Assembly: GCA_022702545.1 (NCBI GenBank)
Contig: JAHRBC010000007.1
Coordinates: 2,604,001-2,668,000 of the forward strand
Reading direction: 5' to 3'
DNA from: Phycomyces nitens
Taxonomy: Eukaryota > Mucoromycota > Mucoromycetes > Mucorales > Phycomycetaceae
DNA length: 64,000 nt
The notes beneath the pieces were generated by a model, which was not told where the DNA came from, searched no databases, and worked only from the letters and a program-made list of their open reading frames with translations. This document shows positions 23,545 through 34,399 of the stretch, piece by piece; the first letter of the stretch is position 1, and each line of letters begins with the position of its first letter. The translations under genes and the position numbers were made by a program.

Positions 23545-25300
23545 AACATGCGCTCATTCCAATACATCGTGCCTGCATTGCTCATCCAAACAATCTGTGG
23601 TCAGTTGAATGTGCCTTTAGCATCTTGCAAATTATCCTGACTCTCTTTTTTTTTATTTTATAGACCTCCTCAACTCACACAGCTTTATTATATGGTTCAA
23701 TCATCAATATTGGGCTAAAAAAATCTTTTTGTGTCAAACGATTTTCTATTCTAACGTTGCTTATTTTATTGTAGACCACACCACCAATCACCCCATCTAC
23801 CTCTTCCTTCATGTACGATTGTAATCATAATGGTAATATCTTTTTTTGGTCTTTATATTTTTTATAATATTATTCTGATCCTCTCTTTTTATCTTATAGC
23901 CTTCCGCCACTCACACAGTCTATTATATTGGTATCGTCATCAGTGTCATGGTAAAAAAGAACCTTTTGGTGTCAAACTTTTTTCTCTAATGTTGTTTATT
24001 CTACTTGGGTCACCCCCATCACACCCTGTCCGTCTCTTCCATCATCTACAACTGGTTATCATAATGGTAATGCCATTTCTTGGTCTATACTTTTCTATAA
24101 TATTATTGTTATTCTCTCTTTTTATTTTATAGACATATTCCGTTCACACGCCTATTATATGGTATGGTCATCAGTGGCATGGTAAAAAATCGTGTCAAAT
24201 AATTTTCCCCTTTAACATTTCTTATTCTACTATAGACCGCCGCCATCAATCACCCCATCTGGCTCCCCCATCATCCTCAACTGTTATCATAATGGTAATG
24301 CTGTCTCTTAGTCTTTCTACTTTCCATAACACTATTCTGATTCTCTCTTTTTATATTATAGATCTCCTCTACTCAAACGGTCTATTATATGGTATCGTCA
24401 TTGGTGGCTTGGTAAAAAATATTTTCGTGTCAAACTATTTTATCCTCTAACGTTTCTTATTCTACTATAGACCGCCGCCATCAATCACCCCATCTGGCTT
24501 CCCCATCATCCTCAACTGTTATCATAACGGTAATGCTGTCTCTTAGTCTTTATACTTTCCATAACACTATTCTGATTCTCTCTTTTTATCTTATAGACCT
24601 CCTCTACTCAAACGGTCTATTATATGGTATCGTCATTGGTGGCTTGGTAAAAACTCTTCGTGTCAAACTATTTTCTCCTTTAACATTTCTTATTCTACTA
24701 TAGACCGCCGCCATCACTGTCCACCCCATCTGGCCCCTTCATCATCTACGACTGGTTATCATAATGGTAATGCCTTTTCTTGGTCTTTATCTCTTTCCAT
24801 AATATTATTCTGGCTATTTACTAATATTGTTCTATACTCTTAATAAGAATCTATTGTTGGTCATCACGTAACATCCCTCTACTTAATTGTCAACTCTGTT
24901 TCTGGTATGTAAATCGATTATTCTATTACCCAATTCACCCATACTAATTTACTTTACCCCATCTCTAGTCAATCTAATCATACAAGATGCCATGCCATGC
25001 CGCACAACTCAGCCCCACTTTGTCTGTTCTTATCCATCCCTTACAATGTAAGTATAAAATACCTCGCATCTTGAACAACACCCGCACTCTTGAATATATG
25101 TCACTAATATAACTTTTATTGTATTAGAATACTGCCGCAACCACCCAAATCGCCGTCGGTCCCTATTTTCAGGTATTGTTCAGTAGTGAAGCACCCGATC
25201 CAAGTAGTATCAAGTAGGCCGGTAGAAGCGGCAAGGATAAACAGTAATAGTATTAGAGCTTGTGTACAGAGCCATTCTATTCTTTCCAATAAACACAAAT
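23545..25300 (+). other. Right-arm splice-bracketed unit of element C
   Basis: A long run of short segments between acceptor-like (TTTTATAG, CTACTATAG) and donor-like (GTAATG, GTAAAA, GTATGT, GTAAGT) sites on the plus strand. The last segment, after the acceptor at about 25127, reads NTAATTQIAVGPYFQVLFSS and then a stop. A conserved TTCCAATAAACACAAATATAAACC-type tail follows, with AATAAA near 25290. Segments are 50, 58, 59 or 63 nt, so no single frame is kept. This could be a spliced noncoding RNA or a decayed gene. Confidence 0.5.
23664..24783 (+). repeat. Tandem array of a ~232-bp two-exon unit
   Basis: About 4.7 copies of a unit made of an exon-like 50-nt piece (ACCTCCTCTACTCAAACGG...), a donor GTAAAA, an intron-like spacer ending CTACTATAG, a 59-nt piece (ACCGCCGCCATCAATCACC...) and a donor GTAATG with a spacer ending CTTATAG. 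The 50-nt pieces start near 23664, 23901, 24133, 24361 and 24597. Splice-like borders are kept in most copies; one acceptor near 24000 is lost. B has a single unit at 29659-29830. Confidence 0.85.
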
Positions 25301-26621
25301 ATAAACCATAAACCTAATAAGTACGGGGTATAAAACAATGGGGGGGATCATTCTATGCTTGATTGCACAGTAATAGTATTCGATGATTGGTTAATTGCTT
25401 GAGGATATCCTTGATACCATGGAGAAAGCCAGCTTCTCCCCAACTTTATTTGCTGTGTGTAATCGTCTTTTCAATTTATAAACACATAATCTATTACACT
25501 AAAAACATAGTTTTAAGCACAAAAATCTGGTAAACACCAAAAATCTATATGCAGAAAAAGCTAACGAACCCTACACACCCAGGGAGTTTTGTTTCCTTTT
25601 ATAGTAAAAATGTCTCTCCCAGCCAATGATACAGCTCAAAATGGTGGATATTCAATTTGTTTCTTTTAAACCGGTGTTTTAAACATCAAAATGGTTTGTT
25701 TTTGGACATCTTTTTGCGATTTGTATGAAGCATTTGTTTTTGGACAGTTTGTGACCAATTTACAATACAATTTTTAACTGCAGACGTCTTTCCAGCAGGC
25801 CCTTTACTTATTTTTTATTTATTTTTTGTTCTTTTCTTTTCTTTCCCCTTCTCTAAAATTTTTCATGGTAAGTGATTTTTGCTTGACCCCTACTTTGTAA
25901 CAAATTATATAATAAAGCTTTCTTTTTGCACTCTGTTAAATAGACTACGTGAATCTACTTTATTTTGCTGTAAGATATTCAAGTTTTCACTGTGTTTAAC
26001 TAAAAACTAAATGAGTTTTTTCTTTTATAATAGGCATTTAGATTACAGTTTGAAATAGCAGTATCTCTTTCAATGCATCAGACACATGTATTGCCCATCC
26101 TCTTTGGTTAAGGTGTGTATAAGACTCGCATATATCTAGCAACAAACATAATAATAACGCGTTTTTAAAGAGCTGTTGTATAAAATATGAGACATAAAAT
26201 TAAGCGCTTTATCCTCCATATATTTTTGTTGATTATTAACTTTCATACTTCTTTTCTTAGATATAATCAACCATAAACAATAGACATAGTAAGGTAATAT
26301 GTGCATTATCATCTATCTATTCAAGCTTCACTTACTGATTAGCATTATTATTTAGGTTTGTATATACTATCTTGTCTAGACACTCTATCGAATACTGTGT
26401 GCCGCACTCTAGTCTTTTGGGTCAGGCTTATTTGACTCTGCATTCGCTCACACTGTCCTGAAAGAACTTCAAGTGGCTGGCAAGGTAGGATTCACTTATT
26501 CCATCATGTTATGAAAGAATGCCCTGCCTTAAAGCTTTAAGAATTTTACCCAATAAAAATCATTGGTAAACTTGTAACTTCTGCATTTTGGTTGGCAATT
26601 TGGATTTATTTGGAAAAAATA
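25301..26621. other. C right arm, no gene seen
   Basis: AT-rich sequence between the right-arm unit and the subterminal repeats. I find no open frame with a coding signature. Confidence 0.45.
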
Positions 26622-26880
26622 GCTCTCCCGATAATTACTATATTAAGGATATTCAAAAAATACAAGTTTTGAAAACCCGAAAATAATCCTCTTTTTGTGA
26701 AATTCTATCCAATGAGAGCTGTTATAAACCGTTTTATTAAGGCTTTATTTATGCATTGTTATTGGCTGTCGGGATTGAATAGGTGCAAAAAACTCTCCCG
26801 AAAATTACTATATATGGATGTCCAAAAAGAATTGCGCTTTTAAAACCCGAAATACTCCTTGGGTGTGTACTCTCCCAAAA
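26622..26880 (+). repeat. Subterminal repeats of element C
   Basis: Two direct repeats of about 62 bp start with CTCTCCCGATAATTACTATA at 26622 and CTCTCCCGAAAATTACTATA at 26793 and end with AAAACCCGAAAATA-like sequence. A third partial copy (CTCTCCCAAAAG) is near 26869. They lie 150-420 bp from the right terminus, where CACTA elements commonly carry binding sites for their own proteins. Confidence 0.7.
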
Positions 26881-27041
26881 GTTTTCAACTTTGCACCTGT
26901 ATGAGATTCGACTTTGAGCCCAGGAGAAACCTTGCTTACTCCCATACTCGTAGTATTCTGTTCTCCCCTGAAAACCTAAACTTTTCCCCTATTTATTTCT
27001 GGTTATATACATGGTTTTACCCCACAGTTTTTGCAGTAAGG

Positions 27042-27878
27042 AGAGATGGGTTTGAATCAACATACATAAAAAGTTTTACTGAAAATATGTATAAGGGTGA
27101 TCTTGTACAAAGACTTACATGTCAGAGCCAAGTCCCCTTCAAAGTACTATTGAAAAAACTCACCTCCTTGTCCAATACTTTTATAGTAGCCCCAGCCCCA
27201 GCACCAGCACCTCAACGCCATTTCCGTCTTGACGCATTCCTGCAAGCCTCATTGGATGTCAGTCTTACGATTAAGGGTAACGAAGCTCTCCCTCCGTCAG
27301 CATTACCTTTACCAACAGCAACAGCAACAACACAGATGGGTGATATCGACTATCCCCATCTCCTAGAATATTACAAGAGAGCATATGACAATGAGCACCT
27401 TGTTGACTACCTCCATGCATCTTCATCACCATTCTTTGTCAATGACCGAATCACAAAGATCAAGGCCATTGATCTTCTTGGTCAGACATACAAGGGCAAA
27501 GGTGGATCTGGCAGTTGCGGGTCATATATCCAAGCTCTTTTTCTGGATTTCGAGGGTAGAAAGACAAACGCGTACACAGGAGAAATCCAATACCTGTTCG
27601 CCCACAACTTCGTTCCTCCTCCCAGCCCCTCCAACAGCCGCCCTCATTTCCACCACAAGCAACATGTGTTTGCATTCGTCCACTGGCTTGTTCCAGATCC
27701 TGACAATCTCAGACCAGTTGAGCAAGTTGACGTCTGCCTCCCTGGTTTTGCGCCAAACACGTTCGACAGCATCTTGCCAGTGCACAGGATTCTCTTGGAA
27801 GTGGCTACGGCCGAATTAAAAATTGAAAACAACGCAAGGATGCTGGTCATTCCACTGCCAAAAAAAATATATGCATAA
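27042..27878 (+). pseudogene. Transposase of element B, part 2
   Basis: This continues the frame broken at 18457. It begins RDGFESTYIKSFTENMYKGD and runs through a Pro/Ala-rich linker (APAPAPAPQRHFRLD), IKGNEALPPSALPLP, IDLLGQTYKGKG, YTGEIQYLFAH, KQHVFAFVHW and PVHRILLEVA to MLVIPLPKKIYA and a TAA. This is the non-catalytic C-terminal third of the family. The open sequence reading into it from the left (from 26859) is terminal DNA of C and not part of the gene. Confidence 0.88.
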
Positions 27879-28015
27879 ATACAAATAAAACTTTTCTCTC
27901 TCTCTCTCTCCCTTTTAAAGAAGCAAAAAACAAAACAAAGCCAAGTAAAATATACATATAGTCCAAATAGCGCATATGTGAAACAGGGTGAAAATTAAGA
28001 GAAAAAGAAAACGTT

Positions 28016-29202
28016 TTATTGTCTCAGTGACCATTGAGGAAGGGAGGAAGAAAGCCCCTCAGGGACTGCTAAATCCGCAACGCGGCCAAATACTCTTGGG
28101 AGCATTTGGCGCACGTTGACACCCAAGCCAAGGAGCGAGTATGAGTCCAACAACTCAATCAACTGATTGAACTAATATACATTCATTAGAATATTATTTT
28201 ATGATTCAAAAGCAATAAAAAAATTTATTTAAATAATATGTTACCTCATCGCTCCTCCAGCCTGGGCGTACTGTGCGGATCATCCACCGGCCAGGAACTC
28301 CAGGAAACTCATCCTCAGACTCACCCTCAGACATTGCTGCCTTTTGGATGAGTGCTGAGCAATCATTGCCTATCGCATTGTCAATGGCATCCTTGTTGGA
28401 GAGGTATGCCATTCGACGGCGATGGAAATGCTAATCAAACATATGTTTAATATTGTTTTTCAATCTCAAGTCTTTTAGATGCTATACTATTACATACATC
28501 AGCTTCCCGGCCGGCTTTTCTGGCACGAGCATTTGCGGCTACCCGTGCCTCAGGAGACGCCCTCTCCTGGCGACGCCTTCCGCAAAAGTTCCGGTAGACA
28601 CTGTCCCGAAGATCCCTTTGGCGCAAGCCAGTGTTGATGAACGTTGGGCCCAGGTAGGCAAGGAGTTCAAGAACCAACTCCTTGTTGGGAGATTCATTGA
28701 AATGAACCTCCGTTCTCCACCTGGGCCTGTTGTTGTTGGCTTGCACCATAGCCGGGTTGTTTGACCTGAAATTGGGCCTCCACAGATAGTCTCGTATATG
28801 TCGCTATTAAATTTTTATAAGCCAATGAATTGGTAAGCTATTGAGAATATTAATACTTACAAACGCTTCTGTGGCGGCACCAGGGTTATACTCCACCACA
28901 GCCGGGATGATGGGAGCTGGGCCAGTGGCAGGGATGGCAACAGGACCAGGAGCAGGGCCAACAATGGTGAATAGCTCCTCACCAAAGGCAGAAGCAAGCT
29001 CGGCGGCAGGAACTGCACTGTTGTTGGCAGCCACCAACTCAGCCAAACTGTCAATAGCCTCGACAGTACTGGCGTTGCCTTTGATGCTGGTGCCAATGCG
29101 AGAATCTACCCTGACAAGGATGTTTTGAATATCCCGCAAGGTCTCCAACAATTGGAGTTGCTCATCGGTTGAGTGAGAAGTGGGAGTGGATCTTGGTGCC
29201 AT
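28016..29202 (-). CDS. Partner protein of element B
   Basis: Minus-strand gene of four exons starting at 29202 (MAPRSTPTSHSTDEQLQLLE). Exon 1 has a leucine-rich helix and an Ala/Pro/Val-rich tail (VGPAPGPVAIPATGPAP). Exon 2 (about 28807-28495) has RPRWRTEVHFNESPNKELVLE, LLAYLGPTFINTGLRQRDLR and an Arg/Ala-rich end. Exon 3 (about 28430-28247) has KAAMSEGESEDEFPG and RTVRPGWRSDEV. Exon 4 starts FNQLIELLDSYSLLGLG and ends LPQWSLRQ. No internal stop is visible. The gap to the transposase stop is 138 bp, as in the other copies. Unknown function; family as in A and C. Confidence 0.75.
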
Positions 29203-29518
29203 GGTCTATAGAATATCATATGTTTTCAAAATTAGCTTTATATTCTCTTTATAAATTATAGACTCTACTCTTTACATACAAAATACATGGTTTGCGAGTG
29301 CAGGAGGGTCGATTCAATTGTAAATAGATGGTCTTTATATACACAGATGAGTTTAATAAACAGATTCCTAATTACCCTTTGTATACTCTGTATAAATTAA
29401 TAAAAAAATAATTTTGGATCTCTGCTTGAAATTAAATATCATTTCTTTCTTTCTTTTTGTTCTATCTTCTTATCTCTGTTGTTTTATCTCTACGTGGGTT
29501 TCTAATAAGACATTCTTT
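29203..29518. other. Upstream region of the B partner gene
   Basis: AT-rich; no gene seen. Promoter sequence of the partner is expected here. Confidence 0.4.
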
Positions 29519-30370
29519 ATACTAACAAATTAATGGCTTCTTTATAAATGTATACTCATCCCAATACATTCTCTCTACATTGCCCATCTAGACTAATCAT
29601 GGTCAGTTACATGTGCCGGTGCCATCTTGCAAGTTATTCTGATTGTCTCTTTCTATCCTGTAGACCTCTTCCACTTGTACAGCCTATTATATGGTGCCAT
29701 CATCAGTGCCAGGGTAAATAAAATCTTTTCGTGTCCAATTTCTTTTTTCTCAACGTTTGTTATTCTACAATAGGCCGCCGCCATCACTGTCTACCCCATC
29801 TGCCTCCTTCATCATCTACAACTGGTTATCATAATGGTAATGCCGTTTCTTGGTCTTTGTGCTTTTCCCTAATATTATTCTGGCTATTTACTAATACTTT
29901 TCTATATTCTTAAAAAGTTATTGTTGGCCGCCATATACCATCCCTCTACTATAATTGCCAACTCTGTTTTTGGTATGTAAATCGATTTTTCTATCACTCA
30001 ATTCACCCATATTAATTTATTTTATCCCATCTCTAGTCAATCTAATCATACAAGATGCCATGCCGCACAACTCTGCCCCTCTTTGCCCATTCTTATCCAA
30101 TCCTTGCAATGTAAGTATAATATCCCTTGCATCTTGAATAGCACCTGCACTTTTGAATATATGTCACTAATATAACTTTTATTATATCAGAATACTACTG
30201 CAACCACCCAAATTGCTGCCGGACCCTATTTTCAGGTATTGTTCAGTAGAGAAGTATCCGATCCAAGTAATATCAAATAGGCTGGTAGAAGCGGCAAGGA
30301 TAGACAGTAATAGTATTAGAGCTTGTGTATAGAACCATTCTATTCTTTCCAATAAACACAAATATAAACC
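29519..30370 (+). other. Right-arm splice-bracketed unit of element B
   Basis: The shortest version of the unit seen in C. It has one 50-nt and one 63-nt exon-like piece, then pieces ending at GTATGT (29972) and GTAAGT (30112), and a last piece after an acceptor at 30190. This last piece reads NTTATTQIAAGPYFQVLFSR, close to C, with the same tail containing AATAAA near 30353. The high similarity of this 3' part to C suggests retained function or recent common origin. Confidence 0.5.
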
Positions 30371-30580
30371 ATAAACCTTTTAAGTACGGGGTATAAAATG
30401 ATGGAAAGAGTAATTATTGCTTGATTATACAATAATGAGTTTCAAAGAGTGGTCAATACTGGCAGTTTGAATGGGTAAACAATAATAAACCCTCACTATT
30501 AGCGTATGAAAAACAACAATAAGATCGCCCTTTCAAGATGTAAACACAATACCTGTACACCAAAAACATAATGTCGGATG

Positions 30581-30868
30581 TGTCAGGAACCTGTCTATAC
30601 CAGGAATAGGACAGGAGAAACAGGCAGAGAGTTATAGAAAGATTCCTTTATTAAAGATGTTGTTTGCTTGATCTTTCTATTGATCAAGCTCTAAGGTCAT
30701 TTATATACTTTTTAGTTCTAGCTATGTTTGAGACAATTAAGAAGAGATTGGTGTTGTTGCAGAATGAAACATAGTTATGTTTCATTAATGATATTGGTTC
30801 TTTGAGAGCAATATATAGATATGAATCTGATTGTATTGTTTCAGGAATCTGATTGGTGGTTTCTGACA
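30581..30868 (-). repeat. 3' LTR of retrotransposon R1, inverted
   Basis: The 288-bp reverse complement of the LTR at 7149-7436. A purine tract (GAGAGGAAGG, minus strand) lies next to its inner edge at about 30870-30885, as expected for the polypurine primer of a 3' LTR. The outer flank at 30576-30580 is GGATG, the reverse complement of the CATCC flank of the 5' LTR. Confidence 0.9.
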
Positions 30869-31062
30869 TTACCTTCCTCTCAAGGGTCTTGCTGTGGAAG
30901 TGCTTTGGGATGTTTCATAATCTTAGATTTTGGCTGTGGCGTTTTCCAGATTTTCCAAATGTTCCCAAGTTCTTTCTTCAGGGCCATAGCCTTTCCAATC
31001 TACTAAGTATTGTACCTTTCGATAGTGTAGGCGTTTGTCGAGTATCTCTTGTACTTCGTACT
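30869..31062 (-). pseudogene. R1 integrase C-terminus with chromodomain
   Basis: The minus-strand frame reads [20 protein letters not shown], then [20 protein letters not shown] and ends NATAKI with further residues toward the LTR. This is a typical chromodomain (aromatic Y/W positions and WEHLENL helix), as found at the C-terminus of chromovirus integrases, where it guides integration to chromatin. It is cut at 31062/31063 by the left end of E. RT, RNase H and the integrase core between here and 15961 are missing from the window. Confidence 0.85.
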
Positions 31063-31699
31063 CACTGCAAAAGAAGGGCCATTTTAGTATACTGATATTT
31101 ATAAAATTCTTGACTGAATGATAAAGATTTGATATAATATTTGCCAAATTTTTTAATATTAAATTTTTAGGATTCGTTGTCTGAATGATTCCAATCAGTA
31201 TACTGAAACGTCAAAGCGCAAAAAGCAAAAGGTGGGTTATTTTTTTTGTGCTTTTTTTTGTCACGAACATTGGGGGGTTTCTTTTTTTTTCGTCCCATAT
31301 TTTCTAGCCCCGAAGGATTCAGTTCTTTAAATTACTTTATATAGGTTGCTCTCTTCAATATTAAAGCAGTGTCCTCATAGGATTCAGTATGAATTCGGTA
31401 TGAATTCATGGCAGATACAGGCCAAAGATGTAGTTTATAATAGTTTTTATTGGATAAAAAAGTTTTCCTAATGATTTCTATTCGTTCTCATCTCTACTCA
31501 TTCCTACTTTTATTGCCTAATATGCTAGCCTTGCCCTTTTCTCAATTGGATGGGTATTCTATTACTCATCCGGAGAATATATGGGTTACCCTGGTCTACT
31601 AGACCCCCTACCTTTCTTTGTTACTTGCTGCGGCACTGCTTACGTGGGTGTTTGTTTTCTTTTGAAAAAAAAAAGAGGGTGGCTAGATAATTTTCATGG

Positions 31700-32430
31700 G
31701 TGTATTTTAGCAGACTGTAAAATAATTTGAATGGAACAACAATACTTACATTGGTATTTATATCGAGAAAACTTGAATACTTTGATAAATGGTATAGAAA
31801 ATTTCGGTAATATCTATTAAGAATATGTCAGGAAAATAATATAAACGTTGAGTGGTTATATACTTACTTGGTCATCAGTGTAATGGGCGCAATGGGCGCA
31901 ATGGCCGACCAGATGAAGAATATTTCAATTACATCTATTAGATAATAGATTAGTAAAGTGATATAAGGGCTGAAAGGTTGTATACTTACTTGGTAATGGG
32001 TATAACGGACACAATTACTGACCAGATGACATGGAATCGGCACATACCAGATAACCGAAAAAATTCTAATGAATGGAACGAATGTTAATAAAGCATGTCT
32101 AGTGTATAAAGGAGTGTCATCATACCATAATATACAGCAAAGTGCTCCTCTGTATTTGTTTGTAATGGAAGGCCGTGAATTACTAAGCAGAGCAATGAGC
32201 TTGTGGAAACTGAATGGGATAATAAAAAAGAACATTACCAGTATACCAGAGTTATTGACATAAACCAGCAGCCCTTGTATGGATATAGAAAAGAATATCT
32301 GGACAAATATAAAGTCATGATGAGTAAAAAAAAAAATTAAAGGAGAATGATGCTTACCATGCCGAAAAGTAAAGGAAAGGAAAAGAAAAGAAAAGAACAA
32401 AGGTTGAAAGCAAAAATCCAATAGAGATCA
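31700..32430 (-). other. Right-arm splice-bracketed unit of element E
   Basis: On the minus strand, exon-like pieces end at donors GTAAGC, GTAATG, GTATGA, GTATGT and repeated CCAAGTAAGTATA sites, with acceptors such as TCTAATAG. A 185-codon frame (32421-31864) rich in Phe/Ile/Leu spans several of these sites. The E' copy keeps that frame, but most differences between the copies change the amino acid, so I do not call it a protein gene. Confidence 0.45.
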
Positions 32431-32771
32431 ACGGCGATATTGAGTGTCCCGAATGTGACGTGGAACTAATAAGCCCACTTAATAAAACGATTTGTATTTT
32501 TGAAACAGAGCCCAAATATTACAAATGGATTAGTCAGTGCAAGCAAATTAAATGGATTAGCCAGTTGAAGCAGATTACTAAGTATACCTGACAGCATAAT
32601 GTAAGCAAAGATCAAAATACTATAAAACCTCTTTAGAAAGAAGTATACTTTTTAATTACTTTTAATTACTTTCTCATGTATGTATTATTTACGGAATATT
32701 TCAAAATCTATTGGAAAATAGATATTCATAATCAACGAACCTCACACTTTAATATATTTTTCTAGTATTCA
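32431..32771. other. Upstream region of the E partner gene
   Basis: AT-rich, no gene seen; 341 bp between the right-arm unit and the partner start. Confidence 0.4.
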
Positions 32772-33868
32772 ATGTCTCAATTTATATCATCAAGCTCTAA
32801 AAGACCTACAAGTTGACTACCAAGAAGTCGATTGGTAAGACTAGTGGCACTAGACCAGCAGGAACCGTGATGCAGACGATCCTTCCTGCTCCAAGCAACA
32901 ATGCTGAACAGGATGGCGCAGTGTTGTCAAACCTGTCGGCTCTTCAGACAAGACTGAATGAGTCGCATGTCCTGTTGCAGCAGGTCCATCAAGGGATGGA
33001 ATCCCTCAAGAACTTGAATGGCAACAGTAGCCAAGTTTCCCCCATCAAGCTCCACCACCACAGATGTATATGAAGTATCGACTTCCATTGGTCTCGGTAG
33101 GATATCTATATATAAATATTAATTTTATATCGATGAATTACTTACCCTATATCATATAGCGCCTCATACGATCAGAGACAAGGAATGTCTTGGTGTCTAC
33201 ACCATTGACAATGAATGAGGGGGCGCTCTCTTCGTCCAACCGGCCTATTGCAGACAAGGTCCGGATGTATATCCATCAACAGCCCGAAGGACAGCCTCTT
33301 GCGTCTGCAGTCATAGAGGAAAAAACAAGACGGCACATCTCGTACAAGCTAAACAGAGCTAACACCTCGCCAGAAAAGTTAGCTAAGCGAAACCAGTCTT
33401 CTCGTAGACGTACGAGAAAAACAAGAGTTAGTATAATATAATATTTGTTTTCATACTTCTAATACTTGATTTTGAAATAGATCCTCGAAGCCTACAAGAG
33501 GCTGCATTTGGCAGACAAGGCAAACTTGGAGTCCAAGTATGGAGAGACTGTCGAGGATCTCTTGGACAAAGAGATGTTGTCCGACATTGAGTCTGATGAT
33601 GAGCAACGGGAGTATACCATTTATACTCCCAGCAATAGACATCCTTTGGTAAGATATTGTTCAGGCAAATTTGATGTGCTTAATATAATTAATTAATTCA
33701 ATTATGATATAGGTCGAGGAGTACTTGGGCGAGTTGAAAGCCCAGAGGAGCAAGGAAAAGAAGATGAAGGTCATTGACTTTTCTTCTTGTCCTGTTGAAA
33801 GTAGACATATTGAATTGTCAAAAGAGCAGAAGGCGCATGTTGCCAAGTGGATTGCAACACGGCAATAA
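32772..33868 (+). pseudogene. Partner protein of element E (frameshifted)
   Basis: Four exons: about 32772-33098, 33161-33426, 33481-33651 and 33714-33868. Exon 1 starts MSQFISSSSK. It loses frame after an A-run that is one base shorter than in E' and again in a C-run that is one base shorter. Exon 2 has RMYIHQQPEGQPLASAVIEE and an Arg-rich end; exon 3 has LDKEMLSDIESDDEQREY, the counterpart of the MSEGESDDE signature; exon 4 ends KAHVAKWIATRQ. The RPSWRSDEV signature of the other copies is not kept (PSNRHPLVEE instead), so E/E' form a divergent branch. Confidence 0.7.
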
Positions 33869-34399
33869 AAATATTTGTATTTGGTTGTCTTGATATAATG
33901 GTCTTTATTGAATAAGTTGAAACAAGTTGTTGGGCTGGAAGATGATGGTGGTAGGATTGGCATTACTCGTTTTTGTATTGTTGAAGCATCAAAAAATAAA
34001 GAAAGACAAGATGGTGAGAAACAATGTTATTTTTAATGGTTATTTTATTTTAGTCGTAATTATTGCAAAACAAATATTTAATAGCAAAATAAAATATTTT
34101 CATCGGCTTTATAAACTTGGAATTTGAATGAAAATTTTTAGTATATTATGTAGTATAAACTTTAAAATATAGCTGATCATCGGATATTAAATAAACAACT
34201 ACTTGGCTTATCGCATAATGAGCTGGAGAAAATAAATATTTGTTTTGATATCTGTTTTAAAGGACATAACTTGTATATATCAATTTACTATTTTAATCAA
34301 TCTTAAAAATATATTGATAAAAGAGCAGATAGTAAAGTAAAACAAGAAAAATAAGCATTACGTGGCTGATGTTTGTGGTCAAAAACGCAATTTTTTTTA
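33869..34399. other. Convergent intergenic region of element E
   Basis: 531 bp between the tail-to-tail ends of partner and transposase, about four times longer than in the other copies. AT-rich, no gene seen. Confidence 0.45.

Larger units (their letters stand above)
18458..27038 (+). mobile_element. CACTA-like element C (8.6 kb), inserted in B transposase
   Basis: The left end is CACTGGGAAAACGGTGGGC at 18458. The right end at 27021-27038, read inwards, is TACTGCAAAAACTGTGGGG; the two match at about 14 of 19 positions, and the last base has become A on the top strand instead of G. The duplication AGG is at 18455-18457 and 27039-27041, and its removal restores the B reading frame. It contains a transposase with one nonsense codon, a partner gene, and the longest right arm of the family (about 3.9 kb) with a tandem exon-pair array and subterminal repeats. 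Confidence 0.9.
15962..30580 (+). mobile_element. CACTA-like element B, carrying element C
   Basis: The left terminus is CACTGGGAAAACGGT at 15962, cut into R1 RT. It contains transposase part 1 (16204-18457), inserted element C (18458-27038), transposase part 2 (27042-27878), the partner gene (28016-29202) and a right arm (29519-30370). It ends without a terminus at 30580, where an R1 LTR in reverse orientation begins. Its own right end is most likely the fragment at 6920-7148, which has the matching 15-bp terminus. No 3-bp duplication can be matched, as expected if an inversion has exchanged the flank. Confidence 0.75.

Noticed and set aside
26859..27041. N-terminal extension of the B transposase part 2
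   Set aside because: This stretch is the right terminal DNA of C; homology to the family starts only after the AGG duplication at 27039-27041.
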